Shown here: positions 1 through 9,166 of the stretch, piece by piece
Position numbering within the stretch: the first letter of the stretch is position 1
Layout: each line of letters opens with the position of its first letter
DNA from: Kitasatospora sp. NBC_01266
Lineage (GTDB): Bacteria > Actinomycetota > Actinomycetes > Streptomycetales > Streptomycetaceae
Direction: 5' to 3'
Assembly (NCBI RefSeq): GCF_036242395.1
Contig: NZ_CP108458.1
Coordinates: 2,542,001 to 2,606,000, forward strand
DNA length: 64,000 bases
Notes under the pieces: model-generated
What the model saw: the letters and a program-made list of their open reading frames with translations, nothing else
Database searches by the model: none
Told to the model about the DNA's origin: nothing
Made by a program: the position numbers and the translations under genes

Positions 1-268
1 AGGGGGGCGCAGAGGTCAACGGAGGTGGACATACGGATGCACTCCTTCGGGGTCAGGACCCCGGGAGTGTGAAGACACCGGTGGTCCGCGCTTGCCGTGC
101 GGACCTGTCGCCGCCTGGCCTGGTCTTCACCCAGGGCACCCCGCCACGGACGGAGGGTTGCCGGACAGCAAGCTGGGGCTTGTCGCGCTGTCACTCATGA
201 CCTGGCGAAGACTGTAGATCAGCGCCCGAACCGTGGTCAAACACCCTTCCAGCATGCGGACAGCGAAA
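1..268. other. No gene recognised
   Basis: I see no convincing coding sequence here. The short reading frames on + lack a ribosome-binding site and resemble no family I know. The stretch lies downstream of trpD (minus strand) and probably holds the regulatory end of a gene left of the window. Confidence 0.4.
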
Positions 269-297
269 GACCCGTGGGCGCCAACGGCCCACGGGTC
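269..297 (-). terminator. Terminator after trpD
   Basis: A perfect 11-bp inverted repeat (269-279 with 287-297, 7-nt loop) lies about 20 bp past the trpD stop. Read on the minus strand it is followed by a short T-rich stretch. Confidence 0.7.
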
Positions 298-316
298 CGG
301 AACAGGTGACGGAGGA

Positions 317-1390
317 TCAGCGCCCGGTGGCCTCGGCCCAGCGCTTGAGGGTGTCCTGTGCCTCGCCGGAGTCGATCGCGGCGGCGGTGCGCACCATCGC
401 GGCGGCCAGCTGCTCGACCAGCGGGGCCTCGGTCAGCTCGAGCGCGACCAGCGCCGCCGCCGAGTTCAGCACCACCGCGTCGCGCACCGCGCCGCGCTCC
501 CCGGCCAGCAGCCGCCGGGCCACGTCGGCGTTGTACTCGGCGTCCGCTCCGCGCAGCGCCTCGATGCCGACCAGCTCGATGCCGAGCTCGCGCGGGTCGA
601 GCACGGTCTCGGTGACCGCGCCCTGCCGCACCAGCCAGACCCGCGAGGTGGTGCAGACGGTCAGCTCGTCCAGCCCGTCGTCACCGCGGAAGACCAGCGC
701 GGTGGAGCCGCGCTCGGCCAGCACCCCGGCGATCAGGCCCGCCAGCCGGGTGTCGAAGCAGCCGACCGCGTGCGCGGTGACGTGGGCCGGGTTGGTCAGC
801 GGCCCGAGGATGTTGAAGGCGGTGGCCACCCCGAGGTCGCGGCGGGCCGGGGCGGCGTGCCGCATCGCGGGGTGGAACTTGGCCGCGAAGCAGAAGGTGA
901 GGCCGACCTCCTCGGCCACCTCGGCCACTCGGCGCGCGCTCAGGTCCAGCTTGATCCCGAGCCGCTCCAGCACGTCGGAGGAGCCGCTGGCCGAGGAGGC
1001 GGCCCGGTTGCCGTGCTTGACCACCTTGGCGCCGGCCGCCGCCGCGACGATGGCCGACATGGTGGAGATGTTGACGGTCTTGGCCCGGTCGCCGCCGGTG
1101 CCGACGATGTCCACCGCCGGCCCGGGGATGTGCAGCGGCTCGGCGTGCGCGTACATCGCCTCGACCAGCCCGGCGACCTCGGCCACCGTCTCGCCCTTGG
1201 CCCGCAGCGCCACCATGAATCCGGCCACCTGCACCGGGCTGGCCTCACCGCTCATGATCCGGTCCATCGCCCAGGCGGCGTCCGCCCGGGACAGGTCACC
1301 GCCGTCCAGCAGGGTGCTCAGCAGGTCGGGCCAGGTGCGGACCACCTGCGCGGGGTCCGCACCGCCGTTCGCAGGGTTCACATTCACCAT
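317..1390 (-). CDS. trpD: Anthranilate phosphoribosyltransferase TrpD
   Basis: Transfers the phosphoribosyl group of PRPP to anthranilate, the second committed step of tryptophan synthesis, in the cytosol. The 357-aa protein has the usual family length. The PRPP-binding glycine motif GTGGD is at about 97-101, followed by the NIST segment, and the KHGNRA motif that contacts substrate is at 125-130. The ATG at 1390 opens [10 protein letters not shown]. It is monocistronic here, next to the respirasome genes, an arrangement I know from Streptomyces, and it is closed by a strong hairpin. Nothing looks degraded. Confidence 0.95.
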   Translation of the reverse strand: MVNVNPANGGADPAQVVRTWPDLLSTLLDGGDLSRADAAWAMDRIMSGEASPVQVAGFMVALRAKGETVAEVAGLVEAMYAHAEPLHIPGPAVDIVGTGGDRAKTVNISTMSAIVAAAAGAKVVKHGNRAASSASGSSDVLERLGIKLDLSARRVAEVAEEVGLTFCFAAKFHPAMRHAAPARRDLGVATAFNILGPLTNPAHVTAHAVGCFDTRLAGLIAGVLAERGSTALVFRGDDGLDELTVCTTSRVWLVRQGAVTETVLDPRELGIELVGIEALRGADAEYNADVARRLLAGERGAVRDAVVLNSAAALVALELTEAPLVEQLAAAMVRTAAAIDSGEAQDTLKRWAEATGR

Positions 1391-1447
1391 GGCCTACTCC
1401 AGCTCGCATGCTCGTTACGGAGGGATGCGGCCAGCCTAGCGACCGGC

Positions 1448-1480
1448 GAAGGGCCGCCACGGCATCCGCGGCGGCCCTTC
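1448..1480. terminator. Inverted repeat between trpD and receiver gene
   Basis: Perfect 11-bp inverted repeat (1448-1458 with 1470-1480, 11-nt loop). It lies downstream of the receiver-like gene and upstream of trpD on the minus strand, so it probably backs up the hairpin at 1495-1516. Confidence 0.5.
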
Positions 1481-1494
1481 TCTCCTGCTGAGAC

Positions 1495-1516
1495 GGCCGC
1501 CCCGCCCGGGGCGGCC
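1495..1516 (-). terminator. Terminator after receiver-like gene
   Basis: Perfect 9-bp GC-only inverted repeat (1495-1503 with 1508-1516, 4-nt loop) about 20 bp past the stop of the receiver-like gene. It should separate that gene from trpD. Confidence 0.6.
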
Positions 1517-1534
1517 CTCCGTCCAGCCCGGCTG

Positions 1535-1960
1535 TCAGCGTGCGAGGCTGCGCGCGCCGAGCCGGGCCCGCAGCAGCTTGGCCACCGCCTCGGCGAGCGC
1601 GACCGGGTCCACCGGCTGGGAGATCGCCGCGTCCGCCCGGCTCCAGGCGGCCAGCCAGCTGTCCTGCGGCCGGCCGATCAGCACCAGCACCGGCGGGCAG
1701 CCGTAGATCTCGTCCTTCACCTGCCGGGCCAGCCCCAGGCCGCCGGCCGGCACCGCCTCGCCGTCGAAGACGCAGAGGTCCACGCCGCCCTTCTCCAGCG
1801 CCCGGAGTACGGCCGGCACGGTGGCGCACTCCAGATAGTCGACCTCCGGCAGGTCGGCGGCCGGACGGCGGCCGAGCGCCGAGGTGACCTGCGCCCGGGT
1901 GTTGCGGTCATCGCTGTAGACGAGAACGGTGAGCGTCTCGTCACTCGTGTGCGTCGCCAT
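1535..1960 (-). CDS. Response-regulator receiver-like protein
   Basis: A 141-aa stand-alone protein with the layout of a CheY-like receiver domain. A beta strand VLVYSDD lies near residue 12, a likely phospho-acceptor aspartate is in LCVFDGE around residue 66, and a hydrophobic strand PVLVLIG follows near 90. No output domain is attached and no histidine kinase gene is adjacent. It sits between trpD and ctaE, an arrangement I recall from other Streptomyces. The acidic pocket near the N-terminus (SDD) supports a true receiver fold, but the canonical lysine before the last helix is not obvious, so phosphorylation is uncertain. Confidence 0.7.
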   Translation of the reverse strand: MATHTSDETLTVLVYSDDRNTRAQVTSALGRRPAADLPEVDYLECATVPAVLRALEKGGVDLCVFDGEAVPAGGLGLARQVKDEIYGCPPVLVLIGRPQDSWLAAWSRADAAISQPVDPVALAEAVAKLLRARLGARSLAR

Positions 1961-2425
1961 CGACCTGCTCCCATGTGATCCAGACCACGTCCAGCACGGT
2001 GGATGCTACTCCCGATCAACCGCCGCGGAGGGCGACTGGCGCGATCTCTTCCGGATCGGCGCGACATCGACGGCGGTATCGACTCCGGGCGAGTCCGGCG
2101 TCAGCCCCGGTCCGAAGATCACCCCGGCAGCCACCGGGCCATCACCCGAGCGGGCGAGGACGCGTCACCCTCGGCGGTACAGTCCACTCGGACGGCCCAG
2201 AGCGCTACCGCACCCGCACTCCGTCCGCCGTCAGGACGCGCCGCGCGAACGGGTGGTCAGACCGGACGCGCCGTCAGAAAAGTCCGATCGGCGCGACGAA
2301 AGCCCTCGTCAGCGGACGCACGCCGGGTACGCACGGCCCGCCGCGCAGCCATCCGGGCATACCGCACGCACCGGACACTCCGAGGGAGACCCCCCGGCGT
2401 GAAGACGGAATAAGGGACCGACATA
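1961..2425. other. Divergent regulatory region, no gene
   Basis: 465 bp between the receiver-like gene (minus) and ctaE (plus) with no believable coding sequence. It must hold the promoters of both genes. I could not pick out convincing -35/-10 pairs or palindromes. An AAGGGA ribosome-binding site for ctaE lies at 2412-2417. Confidence 0.5.
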
Positions 2426-3046
2426 ATGTCGGTCGTGGCGACAGCAACAGCAGTAGAAACCGGGCACGCACATGGATCGGTCAACCGACCGAACATGACC
2501 AGCGTCGGAACCATCGTCTGGCTGAGTTCCGAGCTGATGTTCTTCGCGGCCCTCTTCGCGATGTACTTCACGGCACGATCCGTGATGGGGCCAGGCTTCT
2601 GGGCGTCGAAGGCTCATGCCCTCAACGTTCCTTTTTCCTCCGGGAACACCACGATCCTGGTGCTCTCCTCGCTCACCTGTCAGCTCGGCGTCTTCGCCGC
2701 CGAGCGCGGTGACGTCAAGAAGCTCCGCACGTGGTTCTCGATCACCTTCGTGATGGGCGCGATCTTCATCGGCGGCCAGATCTACGAGTACACCAACCTG
2801 GTGAAGCACGACGGCATCTCGCTGTCGTCCGACCCTTACGGTTCGGTGTTCTACCTCACCACCGGCTTCCACGGGCTCCACGTGACGGGCGGTCTGATCG
2901 CCTTCCTGCTGGTGCTGGGGCGGACCTACGCAGCCAAGCGGTTCACGCATGAGCAGGCCACCGCGGCGATCGTCGTGTCGTACTACTGGCACTTCGTCGA
3001 CGTGGTCTGGATCGGCCTCTTCGCGACCATCTACCTGATCAAGTAA
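2426..3046 (+). CDS. ctaE: Cytochrome aa3 oxidase subunit III CtaE
   Basis: Subunit III of the aa3-type terminal oxidase, an integral membrane protein that packs against CtaD. The 206-aa protein has five hydrophobic helices after a short polar N-terminus. It carries the family's [17 protein letters not shown] helix near 33-49 and the [10 protein letters not shown] segment near 147-156. The ATG at 2426 has AAGGGA eight bases upstream. It precedes qcrCAB on the same strand with a 143-bp gap, the usual actinobacterial order in which bcc complex and aa3 oxidase form one supercomplex. Confidence 0.95.
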   Translation: MSVVATATAVETGHAHGSVNRPNMTSVGTIVWLSSELMFFAALFAMYFTARSVMGPGFWASKAHALNVPFSSGNTTILVLSSLTCQLGVFAAERGDVKKLRTWFSITFVMGAIFIGGQIYEYTNLVKHDGISLSSDPYGSVFYLTTGFHGLHVTGGLIAFLLVLGRTYAAKRFTHEQATAAIVVSYYWHFVDVVWIGLFATIYLIK

Positions 3047-3071
3047 CCGATCAGGTCGCTGGCCGCCGGCC

Positions 3072-3102
3072 GGACCCGTATGCCCTCACCGGCGCCGGGT
3101 CC
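3072..3102 (+). terminator. Possible attenuator between ctaE and qcrC
   Basis: A 7-bp inverted repeat (3072-3078 with 3096-3102) followed by TTT lies in the ctaE-qcrC gap. It could partly terminate ctaE transcripts or protect the mRNA 3' end. It is short, so confidence is low. Confidence 0.35.
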
Positions 3103-3189
3103 TTTGCCCGTGCCCACGCCAGGCCGATGCTCCGCGCACCGGGCCTCCACCAGCCGACCAGATCCTGATCCTGACACCGGGGTTATTCC

Positions 3190-3999
3190 GTGAAAAAGCT
3201 CTCCGCACGACGGCGCCACCCGCTGGCGGCGCTGGTCGTCCTACTCTTCGCCCTCGCGGCCACCGGGGGGCTGTATGCCGTGTTCGCGCCCGCCGAGGCG
3301 GCCAAGGCCGACAGCTCCGCGCAGTCGCTCCAGATCGATGAGGGCAAGCGCCTCTTCGCTGTTGGCTGCTCCTCATGCCACGGCCTGAACGGTGAGGGCA
3401 GCTCCACCGGCCCGAGCCTGGCGGGCGTGGGCTCCGCCGCGGTCGACTTCCAGGTCGGCACCGGCCGGATGCCCGCCCAGCAGCCGGGCGCGCAGGTCCT
3501 GAAGAAGCCGAACATCTACAGCCAGGACGACATCGACGCGATGGCCGCCTTCGTCGCTTCGCTGGGCCCCGGCCCGGTGACGCCGACCAAGGACCAGTAC
3601 ACGTCGACCGAGACCGACGCCATCTCCAAGGGTGGCGAGCTGTTCCGTACCAACTGCTCGCAGTGCCACAACTTCGCTGGTGCTGGTGGCGCCCTGACGC
3701 AGGGCAAGTTCGCGCCTTCGCTGGAGAACGTCGACGCGAAGCACATCTACGAGGCCATGCAGACCGGCCCGCAGAACATGCCCTCCTTCCCCGACACGAC
3801 CATGCCGGAGAAGCAGAAGCAGGAGATCGTGGCCTTCGTCCGCTACCAGGCGAACGACGCGCCCAACCCCGGCGGTCTCTCGCTCGGCAGCCTCGGTCCC
3901 GTGACCGAGGGTCTGTTCGGCTGGATCTTCGGTCTCGGCGTCCTGATCGCCATCGCGATCTGGGTCGCCGCTCACACCACCAAGGCCAAGAAGTCATGA
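3190..3999 (+). CDS. qcrC: Dihaem cytochrome c subunit QcrC
   Basis: Cytochrome cc subunit of the actinobacterial bcc complex. It carries electrons from the Rieske centre directly to the CuA site of aa3 oxidase without soluble cytochrome c. The 269-aa protein has an N-terminal membrane anchor (about 12-32), two haem c motifs CSSCH (60-64) and CSQCH (156-160), and a C-terminal transmembrane helix (about 243-262). Translation starts at GTG 3190. Its stop overlaps the qcrA start by ATGA, so the two are translationally coupled. Confidence 0.95.
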   Translation: MKKLSARRRHPLAALVVLLFALAATGGLYAVFAPAEAAKADSSAQSLQIDEGKRLFAVGCSSCHGLNGEGSSTGPSLAGVGSAAVDFQVGTGRMPAQQPGAQVLKKPNIYSQDDIDAMAAFVASLGPGPVTPTKDQYTSTETDAISKGGELFRTNCSQCHNFAGAGGALTQGKFAPSLENVDAKHIYEAMQTGPQNMPSFPDTTMPEKQKQEIVAFVRYQANDAPNPGGLSLGSLGPVTEGLFGWIFGLGVLIAIAIWVAAHTTKAKKS

Positions 4000-5084
4000 G
4001 CCACGACATGTCAGACGACAAGCTGCCGGCGGACACCGCCGAAGGGCACGGCGAGGTAGCCGCTGCCGACAACCCGTTCGCGGACCCGGGCCTGCCGGCC
4101 CACGAGGTGCGCCGGACCGACATCGACGAGCGGGCCGCCAAGCGGGCCGAGCGCCACGTGTCGCTGCTCTTCATCGTGTCGATGCTGGCCACGGTCGGCT
4201 TCATCGCCAGCTACGTGAGCATCGACCCGGACAAGATCGTCTACATCTTCCCGCTGGGCCACATCAGCGCGATGAACTTCGCGCTCGGTATGACCCTGGG
4301 TGTGGCGCTCTTCTGCATCGGCGCCGGCGCCGTGCACTGGGCGCGCACCCTGATGTCGGACGTCGAGCACCCGGCCGAGCGTCACCCGATCGAGGCTGAC
4401 GACGAGGTCCGCGCGGACGTCATCGAGCAGTTCAAGACCGGTGCCGGCGAGTCCGGCTTCGGCCGCCGCAAGATGATCCGCAACACCCTGATCGGCTCGA
4501 TGGCGCTGGTCCCGCTCTCCGGCGTGATGCTGCTGCGCGACCTCGGCCCGCTGCCCGAGAAGTCGCTGGACAGCACCGCCTGGAGCGAGGCCACTCCGGC
4601 CATGCCGATCCAGCTGATCAACATGAACACCAACGAGCCGATGAAGGCCGAGGACATCGGGATCGGCTCGCTGACCTTCGCCATGCCGGGCCCCTCGGCC
4701 CTGCGCCCGAACGGTCTGCAGGAGTCGGACGAAGACTTCCAGCAGCAGATCGCCAAGGACGCCCTGATGCTGATCCGTATCCAGCCGGAGGACATCAAGG
4801 ACGCCCAGTCGGCCGCCCTGGGCTTCGAGGGCGTGCTCGCCTACTCCAAGATCTGCACCCACGTCGGTTGCCCGATCTCGCTGTACGAGCAGCAGACCCA
4901 CCACGCGCTCTGCCCCTGCCACCAGTCGACCTTCGACCTGTCGGACGGCGCTCGCGTCATCTTCGGCCCGGCCGGGCACCCGCTCCCGCAGCTGAAGATC
5001 TCCACTGACTCCCTGGGCTACCTGGTCGCCACCGGGGACTTCAGTCACCCCGTCGGCCCGAGCTTCTGGGAGCGCAGCGAATGA
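3996..5084 (+). CDS. qcrA: Rieske iron-sulfur subunit QcrA
   Basis: Rieske 2Fe-2S protein of the bcc complex that takes electrons from menaquinol. The 362-aa protein has a polar N-terminus, three hydrophobic segments (about 55-75, 88-110 and 165-185) typical of actinobacterial QcrA, and cluster motifs CTHVGC (287-292) and CPCH (306-309). I chose the ATG at 3996, which overlaps the qcrC stop, because the longer upstream frame only runs through qcrC. The stop overlaps the qcrB ATG at 5081. Confidence 0.96.
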   Translation: MSHDMSDDKLPADTAEGHGEVAAADNPFADPGLPAHEVRRTDIDERAAKRAERHVSLLFIVSMLATVGFIASYVSIDPDKIVYIFPLGHISAMNFALGMTLGVALFCIGAGAVHWARTLMSDVEHPAERHPIEADDEVRADVIEQFKTGAGESGFGRRKMIRNTLIGSMALVPLSGVMLLRDLGPLPEKSLDSTAWSEATPAMPIQLINMNTNEPMKAEDIGIGSLTFAMPGPSALRPNGLQESDEDFQQQIAKDALMLIRIQPEDIKDAQSAALGFEGVLAYSKICTHVGCPISLYEQQTHHALCPCHQSTFDLSDGARVIFGPAGHPLPQLKISTDSLGYLVATGDFSHPVGPSFWERSE

Positions 5085-6736
5085 GTTCCGCGTCCACCAG
5101 CGGGAAGCAGGCCGCGCCGGCCAGCACCCGCGCCAAGCCCGCGAACAAGGCGGAAGCCGCCGCGGACTATCTGGACGGCCGGCTGGGGATCTACTCCCTG
5201 GCCAAGGCCAACCTGCGCAAGATCTTCCCGGACCACTGGTCCTTCATGCTCGGTGAGATCTGCCTCTACACCTTCATCATCATCATCCTGACCGGTGTCT
5301 ACCTCACCCTGTTCTTCAAGCCGAGCATGGGCGAGGTCATCTACAACGGCTCGTACGCGCCGCTGAACGGCATCCGGGTCTCGGAGGCCTACGCCTCGAC
5401 GCTGGACATCAGCTTCGAGGTCCGCGGTGGTCTGCTGATCCGTCAGATCCACCACTGGGCCGCCATCGTCTTCGTCGCCGCGATGTTCGTGCACATGATG
5501 CGCGTCTTCTTCACCGGCGCGTTCCGCAAGCCCCGCGAGATCAACTGGGTCTTCGGCTTCCTGCTGCTCTTCCTGGGCTTCTTCGACGGCTTCCTGGGCT
5601 ACTCGCTCCCCGATGACCTGCTCTCCGGTACCGGTATCCGGTTCATGGAGGGTGCCATCCTGGCCGTCCCGCTGGTCGGTACCTACATCTCGTTCTTCCT
5701 GTTCGGCGGGCAGTTCCCGGGTACCGACATCGTGCCGCGGTTCTTCACGATCCACGTGCTGCTGATCCCGGGCATCATGCTCGGCCTGCTGGTGGCGCAC
5801 CTGATCCTGGTCTTCTACCACAAGCACACCCAGTGGGCGGGCCCGGGCAAGACCGAGAAGAACGTCGTCGGCATGCCGCTCATGCCGGTCTACATGGCCA
5901 AGGCCGGTGGCTTCTTCTTCCTGGTCTTCGGCATCATCGCGGCCATGTCGGCGATCGCCTCGGTCAACCCGGTCTGGGCGTACGGCCCGTACCGGCCCGA
6001 CCAGGTCTCCACCGACGCCCAGCCCGACTGGTACATGGGCTTCGCCGAGGGTCTGATCCGTGTCATGCCGGGCTGGGAGATCCGGGCCTGGGGCCACACC
6101 CTGAACCTGGGTGTCTTCATCCCGCTGATGCTCTTCCCGCTGGTGCTGGCCGCGATCGCCGCCTACCCCTTCATCGAGGGCTGGATCACCGGTGACAAGC
6201 GCGAGCACCACATCCTGGACCGGCCGCGCAACGCCCCGGTGCGCACCGGGCTCGGTGCCGCGTGGATCAGCCTCTACCTGGTGCTGCTCACCGGTGGTGG
6301 CAACGACCTGCTCGCCACGCACTTCCACCTCTCGCTGAACGACATCACCTACTTCGTCCGGGCGGGTTCGTTCATCGTCCCGGTGGTGGTCTTCTTCATC
6401 ACCAAGCGCTGGTGCCTCGGCCTGCAGCGTCGTGACAAGGAGAAGGTGCTGCACGGCCGCGAGACCGGCGTCATCAAGCGCCTGCCGCACGGTGAGTTCG
6501 TCGAGGTGCACGCCCAGCTCCCGCAGGACAAGCTGCACACGCTCACCGCGCACGAGCAGTACGAGCCGCTGGAGCTGCCGGCCGAGGTCGACGAGAACGG
6601 TGTCGCCCGCAAGGTCGGCCTGATCACCAAGACCCGGGCCAAGATCTCCGAGGGCATGTTCGGCGAGGGCAACCAGATCCCCAAGCCGACCGCCGAGGAG
6701 CACAAGGAGATCACCAGCGGCCACGGCCACCACTGA
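5081..6736 (+). CDS. qcrB: Cytochrome b subunit QcrB
   Basis: Membrane cytochrome b of the bcc complex that holds two b haems and the quinol sites. The 551-aa length fits actinobacterial QcrB, which has a C-terminal extension. Visible features are the haem-ligand helices with IHHWAAIVF and IHVLLIPGIM, a PDWY motif (QPDWYMGF) in place of the common PEWY, and a hydrophilic tail from about 450 ending in His-rich GHGHH. Its ATG overlaps the qcrA stop. A strong hairpin at 6769-6801 closes the operon. Confidence 0.96.
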   Translation: MSSASTSGKQAAPASTRAKPANKAEAAADYLDGRLGIYSLAKANLRKIFPDHWSFMLGEICLYTFIIIILTGVYLTLFFKPSMGEVIYNGSYAPLNGIRVSEAYASTLDISFEVRGGLLIRQIHHWAAIVFVAAMFVHMMRVFFTGAFRKPREINWVFGFLLLFLGFFDGFLGYSLPDDLLSGTGIRFMEGAILAVPLVGTYISFFLFGGQFPGTDIVPRFFTIHVLLIPGIMLGLLVAHLILVFYHKHTQWAGPGKTEKNVVGMPLMPVYMAKAGGFFFLVFGIIAAMSAIASVNPVWAYGPYRPDQVSTDAQPDWYMGFAEGLIRVMPGWEIRAWGHTLNLGVFIPLMLFPLVLAAIAAYPFIEGWITGDKREHHILDRPRNAPVRTGLGAAWISLYLVLLTGGGNDLLATHFHLSLNDITYFVRAGSFIVPVVVFFITKRWCLGLQRRDKEKVLHGRETGVIKRLPHGEFVEVHAQLPQDKLHTLTAHEQYEPLELPAEVDENGVARKVGLITKTRAKISEGMFGEGNQIPKPTAEEHKEITSGHGHH

Positions 6737-6768
6737 TCTCCGACTCCTGACATCGCGTCAGCCACCTG

Positions 6769-6801
6769 AGAGCCCCATCCGGCACCGCCGGACGGGGCTC
6801 T
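6769..6801 (+). terminator. Terminator of the qcrCAB operon
   Basis: An 8-bp outer stem (6769-6776 with 6794-6801) continues as an inner CCGG/CCGG stem and is followed by TTGGCAT. It lies 32 bp past the qcrB stop. Confidence 0.75.
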
Positions 6802-6869
6802 TGGCATATGCGGGCACAATAGGTGACACCCTGTCAGCCTGTTGGACGAGGACCGAGGAGAACCACCCC

Positions 6870-7247
6870 GTGCAGGTGAGCATCGACCACGCCGCCGCCA
6901 CTCCCCCGTACGAGCAGCTGCGCGCGCAGATCTCCGAGCAGGCCAGGACCGGCGTGCTGCCGGCCGGCCTGAAGCTGCCGACCGTCCGGGCGCTGGCCGA
7001 GCAGCTGGGCCTGGCGGCCAACACGGTGGCCCGCGCCTACCGCGAGCTGGAGACGGACGGTGTGGTGGAGACGCACGGCCGGCGGGGCACCCTGGTGGCC
7101 GCCACCGGGGACACCGCGCACCGCCTGGCCACCGGCGCGGCGAACGAGTACGCGGCCCGGGCCCGGCGCCTGGGCGTCACCCGAGACGAGGCCCTGGCGG
7201 CCGTGAGCGGCGCGCTGGACCTCGTCTACGGGAGTGGGCCCGAGTGA
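6870..7247 (+). CDS. GntR-family transcriptional regulator (YtrA type)
   Basis: A 125-aa DNA-binding regulator of the short YtrA-like GntR branch. The N-terminal winged helix-turn-helix is clear: PPYEQLRAQI, then LPTVRALAEQLGLAANTVARAYREL at about 36-60, then the wing VVETHGRRGT. There is no large effector domain, only a C-terminal helical stretch. I chose the GTG at 6870 because GAGGAG lies 9 bp upstream. Members often regulate ABC transporters, but none lies beside it, so its targets are unknown. Confidence 0.9.
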   Translation: MQVSIDHAAATPPYEQLRAQISEQARTGVLPAGLKLPTVRALAEQLGLAANTVARAYRELETDGVVETHGRRGTLVAATGDTAHRLATGAANEYAARARRLGVTRDEALAAVSGALDLVYGSGPE

Positions 7248-7266
7248 TCTCCCCGCGGACCCGCTG

Positions 7267-7283
7267 ACGGCCGTTCGGGCCGT
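7267..7283. terminator. Weak hairpin between convergent genes
   Basis: A 6-bp inverted repeat with a 5-nt loop lies in the 61-bp gap between the convergent GntR and L,D-transpeptidase genes. It is a plausible shared terminator but short. Confidence 0.35.
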
Positions 7284-7308
7284 TACGGCCCCGCGGCCTC
7301 GGGGGCTG

Positions 7309-8595
7309 TCAGACCTGCGGCCGCAGGGTGGCCGTGGCCGGCCCGGCCGGGGCCGGGCCCTGGGTGTTCACCGTCTTGCCCAGGGCGCTGCCCTTCAGCC
7401 AGTCGTCCCAGCTCACGTTCCAGTCCCCGAAGCCGTTGCCGAACGGCTCCATCTCGTGCCCGTGGCTGTTGACCACCTCGACGATGTCGCCCACCCGGGT
7501 GTGCTCGTAGAACCACTCGGCGTTCTCGGTGCTCATCCCGGTGCAGCCGTGGCTGACGTTCTCCACCCCCTGCGAGGCCACCGACCAGGGCGCGGCGTGC
7601 ACGTACTCGCCGCTCCAGGTGACCCGGGTGGCCCACTCGACCTTGAGGTCGTAGGAGTCCTTGCTGCCCTTGGCGATGCCGATGGTCTCGCTGCTCATCT
7701 GCACCACCCGCTCCTGGCCGAGCACCACCTTGATGCCGTTACGAGTGTCGAAACCGGGCTTGCCGGTGGTCACCGGCAGCGTGGTGACCACGTCGTCGTT
7801 GCGCTTGAAGGTCATCTCGTCGCTGGCCGCGTCCACGATCGCCTCGACCTTGTCACCGGTCTTGAACGCGACCTCGCTCGCCGCCCCGCCGTAGAGGCCG
7901 CCCTCGATCTGCTGGCCCTGCGGGTCGTAGTCGAGCTTCACCGTGGCGTTGGCGGGCCAGTAGTCCTTCGGGCGGAAATGCAGGTCCTTGTCGTCCACCC
8001 AGTACCAGGCGCCGATCACCGCGGGCTCGGAGACCACGGTCAGCGCGCTCTCCACCTTCTGCCGGGCGGCCTGGTCCTTGACGTCCGCGGAGAGCTTCAC
8101 GGTGAGCGGTTCGCCGACGCCGTAGGTGTCCTTGCCCAGGTCGGGACCGAGGGCCGCGGTGAGCAGCTGGTCGGCGGCCTTGGTGGTGAAGTCGTCGGTG
8201 TACTCACCGCGCCCGCCGTGGCTGTCGGCGGCGGCGATCCGGGCGGCGTAGTGGGTGCCCGGCAGCAACGGGACGGTGCTGTGCCAGCCGTGGCCGTCGG
8301 GGTCCAGCGTGCCGGGCAGCCGCTTGCCGTCCGGGCCGCTGAGCATCACGTCGGTGATGCTGTCCCCGCTCGCGGCGGTCACCGTGAACGGCTTGCCTGG
8401 CTCGGCGACCGGCGCCGACGAGGTGCGGACCAGGCGGGCGGCGTCGACCACCCGTGGTGGGCCGTCACCGGTCCCGTGGCCGCCGCCCGAGCAGGCCGCG
8501 AGCGGCCCGATCACCAGCGGCGTCAGGGCCAGCCAGGCGGACGCCCGCCGACCGGTCCCGGCCTTCCGTCCCCCTACCGAACATCTGCCGGCCAC
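7309..8595 (-). CDS. Lipoprotein L,D-transpeptidase (YkuD, Ig-like)
   Basis: Secreted cell-wall enzyme that should form 3-3 peptidoglycan cross-links outside the membrane. The 428-aa protein starts with Arg/Lys-rich residues, a hydrophobic stretch and a lipobox ending LAAC near residue 35, so it is predicted to be lipid-anchored. Two immunoglobulin-like domains follow, then the YkuD domain with the catalytic SHGCTGMS motif near 345. The GTG at 8595 has GGAGG six bases upstream and gives a sensible signal peptide; the frame also runs 18 codons further up. It closely resembles the Ig-plus-YkuD layout of mycobacterial LdtMt2. Confidence 0.93.
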   Translation of the reverse strand: MAGRCSVGGRKAGTGRRASAWLALTPLVIGPLAACSGGGHGTGDGPPRVVDAARLVRTSSAPVAEPGKPFTVTAASGDSITDVMLSGPDGKRLPGTLDPDGHGWHSTVPLLPGTHYAARIAAADSHGGRGEYTDDFTTKAADQLLTAALGPDLGKDTYGVGEPLTVKLSADVKDQAARQKVESALTVVSEPAVIGAWYWVDDKDLHFRPKDYWPANATVKLDYDPQGQQIEGGLYGGAASEVAFKTGDKVEAIVDAASDEMTFKRNDDVVTTLPVTTGKPGFDTRNGIKVVLGQERVVQMSSETIGIAKGSKDSYDLKVEWATRVTWSGEYVHAAPWSVASQGVENVSHGCTGMSTENAEWFYEHTRVGDIVEVVNSHGHEMEPFGNGFGDWNVSWDDWLKGSALGKTVNTQGPAPAGPATATLRPQV

Positions 8596-8698
8596 CGGAG
8601 CCTCCTGAGGGTTCGGATGATGCATCAGATGGTAGGAACATCTCCGCACCTGGCGGGCCCCGACGCACCCCGCTGCGCCCGGGCGGGTGAAACACGAA

Positions 8699-8732
8699 CA
8701 GGCAGGCCCCCTCCGAGGAGGGGGCCTGCCTG
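8699..8732 (-). terminator. Terminator of the ctaCDF operon
   Basis: A perfect 16-bp GC-rich inverted repeat (8699-8714 with 8717-8732, 2-nt spacer) lies 18 bp past the ctaF stop. It insulates the oxidase operon from the L,D-transpeptidase gene. Confidence 0.8.
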
Positions 8733-8749
8733 GTGCGGGAGCGCGGAAC

Positions 8750-9166
8750 CTACTGGTTCTGGTTCTCGCCGCGGTAGAACTCGAAGACCCAGCCGAACAG
8801 GCCGATCGCGATGACCGGAGCGGCCCAGAACATCAGCCACCAGCCGAAGATGACGCTGCAGAACGCCAGCGCTCCACCAATGGCCAGGGAGAGCGGCTGC
8901 CAGCTGTGCGGGGCGAAGAAGCCCATCTCGCCGGCGTCGTCGGAGACCTCGGCCTCGGGGTTGTCGCCCGCGCCCAGGTCCACCCGGCGGGCGGTGAAGC
9001 CCAGGTAGAAGGCGATGAAGGCACACAGGCCGAAGGCCAGGAAGAGCGCGGTGGTACCGGCGGCCTCCGTGCCGTGCGAGCTGTGCGTGGTCCAGACGCC
9101 GTAGACCACGGCCATGATCAAGATGAAGACGGCGAAGCCCGCGAAGATCTTGCCCTGCTCCTTCAT
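8750..9166 (-). CDS. ctaF: Cytochrome c oxidase subunit IV CtaF
   Basis: Small actinobacterial subunit IV of aa3 oxidase, with no direct role in catalysis. The 138-aa protein has four hydrophobic segments (about 7-25, 38-57, 92-108 and 110-128) joined by an acidic loop. It starts at ATG 9166, where TGATG overlaps the ctaD stop by one base, showing coupling. The long frame extending further upstream is the out-of-frame shadow of ctaD. Confidence 0.93.
   Translation of the reverse strand: MKEQGKIFAGFAVFILIMAVVYGVWTTHSSHGTEAAGTTALFLAFGLCAFIAFYLGFTARRVDLGAGDNPEAEVSDDAGEMGFFAPHSWQPLSLAIGGALAFCSVIFGWWLMFWAAPVIAIGLFGWVFEFYRGENQNQ

Noticed and set aside
1-268. tRNA or small RNA at the left edge
   Set aside because: No cloverleaf or conserved RNA structure could be drawn from the sequence.
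2257-2571. 104-aa minus-strand reading frame over the ctaE start
   Set aside because: Overlaps the certain ctaE coding sequence and has no ribosome-binding site or family resemblance.
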